Shown here one piece after another: positions 1-6,794 of a DNA stretch of 64,000 bases. Position 1 is the stretch's first letter; each line of letters opens with the position of its first letter. Location of the stretch: IMG/VR virus record IMGVR_UViG_3300032242_002445, positions 1-64,000 of that record; one strand, written 5' to 3'. This DNA comes from a virus. The notes under the pieces are model-generated. The model was not told the origin of the DNA, did no database searches, and was given only the letters and a program-made list of their open reading frames with translations. A program made the position numbers and the translations under genes.

Positions 1-168
1 AATGAGGTTGTTGGCCAGCGCGACGTTTCCGGAAATGTTGGCCGTTCCGGCTACCGTGAGGGTCGAGTTGAGCGAGGTGGTGTTGATACCGACCTGTCCG
101 CCGGTGGCGTAGATCAGGCTGGAATTGACTACGATGCCGTTGCGAACGACGAAATCTTTATCGGCCAT
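1..168 (-). CDS. Virion/fibre protein, 3' part outside the window
   Basis: Only the first 56 residues are visible; the gene runs off the left edge. It opens MADKDFVVRNGIVVNSS and continues with an Asn/Ser/Thr-rich stretch. This beginning is typical of structural and tail-fibre-like proteins in cyanophage-type T4 relatives. A perfect TATAAATA late promoter lies 38 bases upstream, which fits a late virion gene. Because the C-terminal part is missing, the exact role (fibre, appendage or base of a fibre) cannot be decided. Confidence 0.75.
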   Translation of the reverse strand, partial: MADKDFVVRNGIVVNSSLIYATGGQVGINTTSLNSTLTVAGTANISGNVALANNLI

Positions 169-205
169 TACCCGTTCCCTTTCCCGGTTGGCTCTTCTTT
201 TTGTT

Positions 206-213
206 TATTTATA
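206..213 (-). promoter_or_regulatory. T4-type late promoter
   Basis: The minus strand reads TATAAATA, identical to the T4 late promoter core, 38 bases upstream of the ATG at 168. Distance and orientation fit a short leader for the partial gene at the window edge. Confidence 0.75.
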
Positions 214-224
214 AGGATAGGTGA

Positions 225-345
225 TTAAAACGTCCCTATAATCACAAACCCATCACCGCCGTTACCACCATTACCAGAAGTGCCAGCGCCAGAGCAACCA
301 CCTCCTCCACCTCAACCGCCACCGCCGATTGCAAAAAAGCAAGCA
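225..345 (-). pseudogene. Remnant of a glycine-rich fibre/adhesin C-terminus
   Basis: On the minus strand one frame reads NNACFFAIGGGG, then a TGA stop, then GGGGGCSGAGTSGNGGNGG DGFVIIGTF and a TAA at 225-227. A polyglycine run ending in 'GxGGNGGDGxVII' is a common end of phage tail-fibre adhesins. There is no start codon, and the frame is closed upstream and interrupted inside. I read it as the leftover tail of a fibre gene whose front has been lost, possibly when the small gene at 353-535 arrived. A single G-to-T change in a GGA codon would explain the internal TGA. Confidence 0.5.
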
Positions 346-352
346 TTATTTT

Positions 353-535
353 TTACGAATTATCTTCAATTTTATCTTTAGAGTTAAATTCAGCAACTTT
401 TGTTTCAAGTTTTTCGATAATTGGCATTGCTATTTTAGCGCCTTGAAGACCAGTAGCTTTAACTGCAGCGTCTAGTAGTATACCAATATTTTGTAACTCA
501 GTGGAAGTAAATTCAATCGCAATTGTAGGTTCCAT
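353..535 (-). CDS. Small hypothetical protein (60 aa)
   Basis: The ATG at 535 (MEPTIAIEFTSTELQNIG) is preferred over a longer upstream reading because GGAG sits 7 bases ahead of it and an ATAAATA late promoter is 30 bases upstream. The protein is predicted mostly helical and acidic/lysine-rich, with no signal peptide or membrane segment. I do not recognise a family. It lies between fibre-type genes and is clearly AT-richer than most of the window, which suggests recent arrival together with the neighbouring appendage genes. Confidence 0.7.
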   Translation of the reverse strand: MEPTIAIEFTSTELQNIGILLDAAVKATGLQGAKIAMPIIEKLETKVAEFNSKDKIEDNS

Positions 536-564
536 TTTATTCTCCGTTATATGATTATATGTTT

Positions 565-571
565 TATTTAT
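565..571 (-). promoter_or_regulatory. Late promoter (ATAAATA)
   Basis: The minus strand reads ATAAATAAAAC, 30 bases upstream of the ATG at 535. It overlaps the stop of the following upstream gene, as several late promoters do in this genome. Confidence 0.6.
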
Positions 572-1725
572 TATCCTGCAACCCATGCAGTTCCGTTGTC
601 GAATACTGGTGTTACAACAGCCCCACCACCCGTAAGTGTACCTAAGAATGTCGGTGCTGTTGCATCCGTTACATAGGCACGGCGACCTGCCGTTCCAGCC
701 GCAGGAAGTGTAGCAACTGTAAAACCTGCCCCAGCAAATACTGTTTTATCATTATAAACACGCAAAGCTGTGGTAAGAGCATTTTGTGCGGTTCCAGTTG
801 TTCCTGCTGGAGCAACTTGAAATATAATATCGCCGCCAACACCAGTTCCGGTACCCTGTGAGCCAGTGATTGTAAGGTTTGCACCAGCTGTATTGGATGT
901 ACCAGCGACAACGGATTGTACGCTGAGTGTCTGGGCTACAGGGGCGGCTGCGTCGGCTGCTCCGAAACGAAGATTGGCTGCGCCGCGGCGGGAAATGAAT
1001 AAATCACCATTAAGTGCGTTATACCCAGGATATGCTCCAGAACTCCAAGCAATATTCTGGTTAAAACCTACGTAAAATCCAGGGGTGGCGGCGATTGATG
1101 ACGTAAAAGCGAACATGCTTCCATTGTTAACTTGAATCCCAACCCAAGAATTATTGCTGAAATACAAGCCCGTATTTGTCCCAGAACCTATTGCAGATAT
1201 AGCTGCCATTCCACCAACAGCCGCTTGCGATGGAACCCTTACGATACCGTCTTTTCTGAGAGAAAATTGGCTTGACCCACCAACTTGAAAATCCATCAAC
1301 AATGATGATGCATTTGATGCAGTATCTGTTACGTTCAGTTTCAATCCAGTAAACGCAACGCTAGAATTGTTCCATGTAACAGCAAAATTTGCTAAAGGTG
1401 ATGTAACAGTATAGGTTAGTCCTGTTGGAGTGCCTGCAGTCGTAACAATTGCAGCTCCAGTTGAAGCGACTACAAGGGTAAAAGTGGTTGACCCATTGGT
1501 CGCTGAAATCAAATACGTTGTCGGGTTAGAATAACCAGTGATTGAGCCTGTGCCGCCGAGAGTACCAGAAATCGTAACAAACTGTCCTACAGATAAAGAT
1601 GCAGAATTGCAAGAGAACTGGCCAGCCGTACCTGTGATAGAAATACCACTTAGAGTAACGCCTGTCTGCGATCCGCCGGACAAGGTCAGCGATGTGGTAG
1701 GAAAAGGTGCGAATAAATTAGCCAT
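571..1725 (-). CDS. Virion/tail-fibre-like protein (384 aa)
   Basis: A Gly/Ser/Thr/Asn-rich, beta-strand-type protein with almost no charged clusters, as expected for a fibre or capsid appendage. The middle (about residues 120-190) resembles fibre head domains with short beta strands. The C-terminus carries the pattern 'AGTAGRRAYVTDA...VTPVFDNGTAWVAG', often seen at the end of phage tail and appendage proteins. The ATG overlaps the stop of the next upstream gene (TAATG), so the two are translationally coupled. Whether it binds host receptors is unknown. Confidence 0.75.
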   Translation of the reverse strand: MANLFAPFPTTSLTLSGGSQTGVTLSGISITGTAGQFSCNSASLSVGQFVTISGTLGGTGSITGYSNPTTYLISATNGSTTFTLVVASTGAAIVTTAGTPTGLTYTVTSPLANFAVTWNNSSVAFTGLKLNVTDTASNASSLLMDFQVGGSSQFSLRKDGIVRVPSQAAVGGMAAISAIGSGTNTGLYFSNNSWVGIQVNNGSMFAFTSSIAATPGFYVGFNQNIAWSSGAYPGYNALNGDLFISRRGAANLRFGAADAAAPVAQTLSVQSVVAGTSNTAGANLTITGSQGTGTGVGGDIIFQVAPAGTTGTAQNALTTALRVYNDKTVFAGAGFTVATLPAAGTAGRRAYVTDATAPTFLGTLTGGGAVVTPVFDNGTAWVAG

Positions 1726-2021
1726 TAGCCATCACCAAATGCTGTAAACTGTTGACTGGTTACTGCACCATAAATTGAAATTTGAGTTCCTGGAGCATCA
1801 CCGTTAAATGATAACATACCACCGTTTGCAGGTATACGTATAGATCCAAGTTTATTAGGCGCAGCTGTAACTGTAGCTGAAATCCAAATATCATTAACCG
1901 CATCAACGTTTACTATTGTTAAACGAGTGCGGTTGGCATTTGCCGGAGCCAGAACCTGCGCCACTCCGCCCGTTCCGATCACGCCCGAGAAGTCTACCGG
2001 CGCTGATAATGGTGATGGCAT
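1725..2021 (-). CDS. Small beta-rich virion protein (98 aa)
   Basis: A compact protein (MPSPLSAPVDFSGVIGTGG...) with a central 'NANRTRLTIVNVDAVNDIWIS' strand pattern. This pattern is common in small phage decoration or adaptor proteins that form beta-sandwich trimers. It ends one base inside the start of the following gene. No signal peptide or membrane segment is present. The role is inferred from composition and position only; an appendage base or capsid decoration protein is most likely. Confidence 0.65.
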   Translation of the reverse strand: MPSPLSAPVDFSGVIGTGGVAQVLAPANANRTRLTIVNVDAVNDIWISATVTAAPNKLGSIRIPANGGMLSFNGDAPGTQISIYGAVTSQQFTAFGDG

Positions 2022-2044
2022 AATAGTTCCTCGGTAAGGTAGAC

Positions 2045-2069
2045 GGGGTGGATAAGATCACCCACCCCG
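2045..2069 (-). terminator. Stem-loop after the 214-aa virion gene
   Basis: The minus strand folds as GGGGTGG, a 10-base loop, CCACCCC, starting about 10 bases after the stop at 2079. There is no clear T-run, so it may act as an RNA-end stabiliser rather than a strict intrinsic terminator. Confidence 0.5.
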
Positions 2070-2078
2070 GTGTATGTC

Positions 2079-2723
2079 TTAGAGCGGTGTTTCTTCCCAT
2101 CCGATCGAGTAGAACGCGCCGGAAGTACCGGATGCCGCTGATGTTACGATCGCAGCATAACCACCTGGGGGAAGGATGACCGATCCTTCTAGGTCGATCA
2201 GCGATGGGCCGATGTAAGGAATAGTTGTTGTAGCACCTGTCATGCCTGCGCCGAAGATGTGAGTGGTGTTCGGCGCGGTAGGAACGGTCGCCGAGGTATC
2301 AACTAAACCATAACCAGCTGCGCCGACGCCGACGTAGGCGTTACGGACAGTGGCGGCGGTCGTGTGTGTGACGTTGGTACCTGAGTTATAACCAATCGCG
2401 AGGCCAATTGAAGCGACAGCGGCAAATGCTACAGTAAACTGTATACCAACCTTGTTAAGAACCAAGTTAACCGGTGAGTTGACTGGATTTGAAATAGTAA
2501 GACCAACTAGAGCGGTCGTCGTACCTGAAGTAAATGCGGTTGCTGTCTGACCAGTCACCGTCGATGCAAGAAAACCTGCGCGGCGATATGTCGTCTCGTA
2601 GTAGCGACCGTGAAGTTCAGAGACAATCACGTCGCCCATATTACCTTGACGAACGACTGCCTGCTGGCCTGATGGGAGGGACGCTGCGGTAGCGAGGGCG
2701 CCGACCTGACCTTGAATAATCAT
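2079..2723 (-). CDS. Virion structural protein (214 aa)
   Basis: The N-terminus (MIIQGQVGALATAASLPSGQQ) and the segment 'QGNMGDVIVSELHGRYYETTYRRAGF' resemble small structural proteins often found in gene runs with fibre proteins in tailed phages. The rest is a smooth Ala/Gly/Thr-rich beta-type chain with no cysteines. It has its own late promoter 32 bases upstream and a stem-loop just after its stop, so it probably forms a single-gene late unit that is strongly expressed. A decoration or appendage protein is likely; not proven. Confidence 0.7.
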   Translation of the reverse strand: MIIQGQVGALATAASLPSGQQAVVRQGNMGDVIVSELHGRYYETTYRRAGFLASTVTGQTATAFTSGTTTALVGLTISNPVNSPVNLVLNKVGIQFTVAFAAVASIGLAIGYNSGTNVTHTTAATVRNAYVGVGAAGYGLVDTSATVPTAPNTTHIFGAGMTGATTTIPYIGPSLIDLEGSVILPPGGYAAIVTSAASGTSGAFYSIGWEETPL

Positions 2724-2754
2724 ACTTGATTTCTCCTTGTTGAGTAGTTAGTAG

Positions 2755-2761
2755 TATTTAT
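2755..2761 (-). promoter_or_regulatory. Late promoter (ATAAATA)
   Basis: The minus strand reads ATAAATACTAC, 32 bases upstream of the ATG at 2723, overlapping the stop codon of the 427-aa gene upstream. Confidence 0.65.
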
Positions 2762-4044
2762 CACTGGTTAAAGATAGACTGCTCTGCACGGAAGGCTTCC
2801 GGTGGGTCGGCAGACTGCTGATTAGTACTAAGAAGTCGTGGTAATTCATACATTTGTTGATTCATTATTTTAAGCTCCAGTAGTATCTGGGCCAGTAATT
2901 CTGTTTGAGTTTGACCTTCAAACTGTGAAGTATCTTGTACGTTAAGAGCCGCTGATTGTTGGAATGTAGCAGGTAAAGCACCAACAGTATTGATTGGTAA
3001 TGAAGTATTAGCGCCTGGAGAGTTAGAACTTGAGATAACAGTGCTTGTGTTGTTAGCAAGAGGTGCAAAATAAGGCGATAATGCGTTGAAAAAAGTTTTA
3101 CCAGAAACGTCAGTGAGAAGTCTTCTCGTTAAACCGTTAAGATCAGAACCACCAACTGTTAATGGGTTGAGTGTAGGTGCCGCACCAACTGCAATATTAC
3201 CGCCTACTGCAAGCGTACCACCAACACCAGCGTTAACTGTCACACTGCCACCGATAGATCTTAAATTTACACTATTAAGAGTGGGAGGTGTTTGTTTGAA
3301 TATAAAGGTACCAAAAAAGTTTGCTTGTGTAGTAAATCGCATATATTTACCATAAATAGGACCATTATATATACCACCGCCAGAAGATATATTTCCTTGT
3401 AAACCTCCACCATTATTGGATGGATTAGAGTAGTCTGATGAGCTTTGAAAAAATACACCGTCAGCAGAAAATAAAATATTAGTGCTACTGCCACCTGAAC
3501 CTGCACTAAGAAATGTCCAAGAGTTATAACCAGAAACATCCAACGTAATAGTTTCATTTGCAGGAGCACCTGGACCTATAGTATAATACGCTTCTGAGAG
3601 AATTAAAGCGCCTGTTGCGTCTCTTTTTAATCCACCCGTTAAGTTAACTTGAAGTGGTGTATCTGGATTAAATGCAGCAGCCAGCTTATCAGCGCCGCTC
3701 TCGCCAGCGCCTGAGCGACCAACGATGGTCAGCGTCTGTGTTCCGTTGTACTCCGCTATGTTATAGCGGATGTATAGGAACGGTGACTTGAAGTTATAGC
3801 CACCGATCTGAGTGATGGTATCGGTTACTGCCAGGTCGTTTGACGGCGTGAGGAGGATCGTGTTCCAGTTCGTGCCGTCGTTTGAACCTTCGATCGTAGC
3901 GTTAATATATCCAGAACCTGTAACCTGAACGGAAACAGACTGAAAATACTGAACGCTAATAGAAGCTCCCGCGCCAGTAGCAGCAATCGTTCCGCTGTAT
4001 AATACGCTACCGTCCAGCTGTCTAAATTGTTCGAAATAGGCCAT
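2761..4044 (-). CDS. Virion appendage/fibre-type protein (427 aa)
   Basis: The N-terminal 110 residues form a beta-sandwich-like module with 'YINATIEGSNDGTNWNTI', a pattern seen in phage appendage proteins. A glycine-rich beta region follows (about 150-330). The final 60 residues are helical and Gln/Leu-rich ('QTQTELLAQILLELKIMNQQMYELPRL'), a likely trimeric coiled coil. It opens MAYFEQFRQLDGSVLYSG. It lies directly upstream of a late promoter and two further appendage genes. The exact role (fibre or neck/capsid appendage) cannot be read from sequence. Confidence 0.7.
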   Translation of the reverse strand: MAYFEQFRQLDGSVLYSGTIAATGAGASISVQYFQSVSVQVTGSGYINATIEGSNDGTNWNTILLTPSNDLAVTDTITQIGGYNFKSPFLYIRYNIAEYNGTQTLTIVGRSGAGESGADKLAAAFNPDTPLQVNLTGGLKRDATGALILSEAYYTIGPGAPANETITLDVSGYNSWTFLSAGSGGSSTNILFSADGVFFQSSSDYSNPSNNGGGLQGNISSGGGIYNGPIYGKYMRFTTQANFFGTFIFKQTPPTLNSVNLRSIGGSVTVNAGVGGTLAVGGNIAVGAAPTLNPLTVGGSDLNGLTRRLLTDVSGKTFFNALSPYFAPLANNTSTVISSSNSPGANTSLPINTVGALPATFQQSAALNVQDTSQFEGQTQTELLAQILLELKIMNQQMYELPRLLSTNQQSADPPEAFRAEQSIFNQ

Positions 4045-4053
4045 CTGACTTCC

Positions 4054-5595
4054 TTAAAACACTATCCAACCGGAGCCGATAGATTGAACGCCGAGCATTG
4101 AGTTCTGGAAAGATATGATCATGTTGGCGTAGCCGTCGATCGTATCCGCCCCGCTACCGACAATGGTAACCGTACCTGTATTTATGTTCTTGATCTCGTA
4201 CGAGGCTCCGTTGACGCTGTTTGCTGCCGGAAGGGTCAGAGTCACCGTCGAGTTGGCGAGGATCAGCCCGTCGGCCGCGACGATCGACGAGTTGGCGTTT
4301 ACCACTCGGATCGGCTGGATGAGGAACGCTGAGCTGTTCGACGCAAGCTTAGCGACGTTAGCTGCCAAGCCTGCGGTAGTTTGATAGTTCGATAAGTTGG
4401 TCGAGAGCTGTGCGCTGTTGACGTAGGCTTGGTCTGTTACATAAGATACGGCATTGCTATACGCAGTAGCTGCGTTTGAGGTTACCTGAGTCGTGTTGGC
4501 AAACGAGTATGAAGAGAGCGCAGAGTTGCTGACGTAGAAGCTTGCAGCCTGACCGTTGAAGTTGCTCGTGTTGTTCGCAGTACCGTTGAAGCTCGTGTTG
4601 TTGATGGTCGAGTAGGACGTATTGTTACCGACAAAGATCTGGTTTGCCTGAAAGTTCGCGATATGAAACGTACTGTTCGTCTGATCGATGTAGATGCTGG
4701 CGTCCGGCTCAGGAAGGTAGTTGTCAAAGACTTTCCATGTGCCAGTCACGTGATCCCTGAAGAATCCGGTATGATGGTAGGTGCCGTCGTTGTAGTTAGC
4801 TGCAAAGCCGATGTCGGGATTTGCCCAAGTACTATTTGAGTTCAGGTAGATCATGTTGTCAATGATCGATAGGTTATTAGCACCTATGACGTTGACGTTA
4901 CTCCCGATAGTCAGGTTGCCGGTAACGAACAAGTTCCGACCGACGTTGAGATCGAGCAGCGTGTTTGCGTTGTTAGCTACGATATTACCGGTAAAAGTCG
5001 CTCCTGAAAGCAAGGCGTAGTTGCTCAGGTTTGATGAGAGCTGGCTCGTATTTACGAGAGACAAGCCCGAGACATAGCTGACTGCGTTGGAGTACGCGGC
5101 AGCGGCGTTCGAGGTTACTTGTGTAGTATTGGCATAGCTTTGAGCAGTGACATATGAGATCGCATTGCTATACGCAGCAGATGAATTTGCGGTAACTTGA
5201 CTCGTATTTGCATAGCTTTGACCTGCGACGTAAGCGACGGCGTTTGAGTAAGCCGTAGCCGTGCCGGTAGACAGTTGAGTTGTGTTAGCATACCCTCGAC
5301 CTTGGACCCAAGCGATCGAGTTGGTGTAAGCGGCGTCTGCTGAAGACGAACTGTTCGCACTGTTTGCAGCAAGCGCGGCGTAGTACGCTGCCGACACCGC
5401 AGCCGACTGGGCAGACACGGATGAGGACTGTGCAGATAACGCCGCCGCCGAGGCTGACTCCGCCGCTCCGGCAGATCCGAGAGTTACATTGAGCGTAACA
5501 TTAGACGACGGAACGGGACTCGCCGTTGCAGGATTTAACTTCGTTACTTCGATATTATTAAATGGTGTGTGTTGATTTACGGTGATCTTGGACAT
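4054..5595 (-). CDS. Tail-fibre-like protein with 26-residue repeats (513 aa)
   Basis: Residues about 55-85 are Ala/Ser-rich. Several copies then follow of a 26-residue unit of the form 'YANTTQVTSNAAAAYSNAVSYV'. At least three adjacent copies lie near residues 90-185, and one or two more near 360-415. Such units are expected to form a trimeric stalk. In between is a beta-rich head with 'NLSIIDNMIYLNSNSTWANPDIGFAANYND', a motif typical of cyanophage-type fibre heads. The C-terminal 60 residues look like a beta-roll. A host-recognition or whisker role is likely but not demonstrated. Confidence 0.75.
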   Translation of the reverse strand: MSKITVNQHTPFNNIEVTKLNPATASPVPSSNVTLNVTLGSAGAAESASAAALSAQSSSVSAQSAAVSAAYYAALAANSANSSSSADAAYTNSIAWVQGRGYANTTQLSTGTATAYSNAVAYVAGQSYANTSQVTANSSAAYSNAISYVTAQSYANTTQVTSNAAAAYSNAVSYVSGLSLVNTSQLSSNLSNYALLSGATFTGNIVANNANTLLDLNVGRNLFVTGNLTIGSNVNVIGANNLSIIDNMIYLNSNSTWANPDIGFAANYNDGTYHHTGFFRDHVTGTWKVFDNYLPEPDASIYIDQTNSTFHIANFQANQIFVGNNTSYSTINNTSFNGTANNTSNFNGQAASFYVSNSALSSYSFANTTQVTSNAATAYSNAVSYVTDQAYVNSAQLSTNLSNYQTTAGLAANVAKLASNSSAFLIQPIRVVNANSSIVAADGLILANSTVTLTLPAANSVNGASYEIKNINTGTVTIVGSGADTIDGYANMIISFQNSMLGVQSIGSGWIVF

Positions 5596-5608
5596 CGTGT
5601 GGTCCTCT

Positions 5609-5941
5609 CTATCGAGTTACCTGCGGCGTCACCGTCACAATTCCCTCTACTACCCTATAGACCGCACCTGTGCTGTTGCTCGTAAGCTCGATGTCGTAGA
5701 CGTACCGACCTGCACTGAGATTTCCTGTCTGTGCAGGAGTTAATGACAAGGATAAGATTCCAGTATTAGGTCCTGACGACACCGTGAACGAGACCGAGTT
5801 GGAGGAGGTGTACCACTTCCGGATCTGCGAGGCGGTGTTGTATCCTGACAGGTCGATAGGATCGCCGTTATCGTCCATCACGTTCATCGTGATGAAGAAG
5901 CTTGTTCCTTGATCTATCACGAGGTTGGTCTTAATCGACAT
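5609..5941 (-). CDS. Small virion protein, Ig-like (110 aa)
   Basis: MSIKTNLVIDQGTSFFITMNVMDDNGDPIDLSGY is close to the opening of a small beta-sandwich protein conserved next to fibre genes in T4-like cyanophages and related phages. The chain ends 'VYRVVEGIVTVTPQVTR'. It is tightly packed between two other virion genes (2 and 13 bases). It is probably an adaptor or structural component of the fibre/baseplate assembly. No enzymatic motif is visible. Confidence 0.7.
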   Translation of the reverse strand: MSIKTNLVIDQGTSFFITMNVMDDNGDPIDLSGYNTASQIRKWYTSSNSVSFTVSSGPNTGILSLSLTPAQTGNLSAGRYVYDIELTSNSTGAVYRVVEGIVTVTPQVTR

Positions 5942-5943
5942 CT

Positions 5944-6567
5944 TTATACTCCAACTGTGATTCTGTTAAGCTTCACCGTCGAGTTCGAAGTTGCAGGAGT
6001 GTAAGTCAGGTTTACGTTACCTGATGAAATCGAGGCCGAGAACTGGGCAATCGTGCTGTTGCTGATCAGGGTCGCATACTCCGTGGTGTAGGCGCTTCCT
6101 CCGCTGTGCATCAGCATGAGCTCGGTCGACTGAAAGTTATTTGCCGCGTTGTCCGTCACGGATATGACGTACTTGGCCGTCCTGTAGCTGCTTGTCGAGA
6201 AAGTGTCGATGACCGTAGGGCTCGAGGTCTGTACTAGGGTGTTTGCCGAGAACAAGGCCGTCGTGCTGTTTACAAGCAGGGTTCCCGAGACCGCCACCGA
6301 GTTACCCGTGAGTGCGGTGTTCGACGCGATCGTCAGCAGGCTTCCGGAGTTGGTGACGTTGCCGGCCGTGATCGTCGTGGCGACGATGCTGTTGGCACCG
6401 AAGATACCTTGGACGAAGCCGTTGCCGGTAGTGAGACCGACCGTACCGCCGAGACCGATCGTCACGACGTTGGTAGTCAAGGCCGTGATGACGTTGTTCG
6501 TAGCGGTGATCCACTGGTCGAACGTATCGGTGTTAATGTTAACGTAGCTGATGGTACTGAACGACAT
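5944..6567 (-). CDS. Virion structural protein (207 aa)
   Basis: It opens MSFSTISYVNINTDTFDQWITATNNVITALTTNVV. A helical N-terminal segment is followed by short beta repeats (NSGSLLTIASNTALTGNS and similar), matching fibre-adjacent structural proteins of T4-like environmental phages. No cysteines, no membrane segment. The gene follows the 75-residue-class small gene by 2 bases and precedes the Ig-like gene by 2 bases, so all three are likely translated from one message. Confidence 0.7.
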   Translation of the reverse strand: MSFSTISYVNINTDTFDQWITATNNVITALTTNVVTIGLGGTVGLTTGNGFVQGIFGANSIVATTITAGNVTNSGSLLTIASNTALTGNSVAVSGTLLVNSTTALFSANTLVQTSSPTVIDTFSTSSYRTAKYVISVTDNAANNFQSTELMLMHSGGSAYTTEYATLISNSTIAQFSASISSGNVNLTYTPATSNSTVKLNRITVGV

Positions 6568-6569
6568 TC

Positions 6570-6794
6570 TTACTTACCTACCATCTGGACTAAAGTCTTG
6601 AGCATTTCTTTGATCTCCGAGACGTCGGACTTGAGACCGTTGACCTCTCCTCTGATCGAGTTGAGCTCGCGAAATCTCTGAACCTGCTCCTTATAGCTAA
6701 GGAACTCTGACTCATTAGTATTTATAATGGCGAGAGTGTCCGGGTCCTTGAACAGACCCGGAACGTTTGTCGGAATGAGCCTTTTCTCAGTCAT
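6570..6794 (-). CDS. Small coiled-coil protein (74 aa)
   Basis: MTEKRLIPTNVPGLFKDPDTLAIINTNESEFLSYKEQ... is followed by a heptad-like helix through to the end. The opening 'PTNVPGL.KD..T.AIIN.N..E...YK' is seen in a small protein that neighbours baseplate/fibre genes in T4-like phages. The ATG at 6794 overlaps the stop of the upstream 1254-aa gene by one base; a TTG one codon earlier is less likely. Probably a small structural or assembly factor. Confidence 0.7.
   Translation of the reverse strand: MTEKRLIPTNVPGLFKDPDTLAIINTNESEFLSYKEQVQRFRELNSIRGEVNGLKSDVSEIKEMLKTLVQMVGK
6719..6726 (-). promoter_or_regulatory. Possible internal late promoter (TATAAATA)
   Basis: A perfect TATAAATA on the minus strand inside the small coiled-coil gene, 152 bases upstream of the 207-aa virion gene. 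The sequence also encodes protein here, so chance is possible, but the match is exact. Confidence 0.45.

Noticed and set aside
4360-5350. 78-base repeats considered as a CRISPR array
   Set aside because: The repeats are contiguous, in frame and encode a regular protein stalk; there are no spacers.
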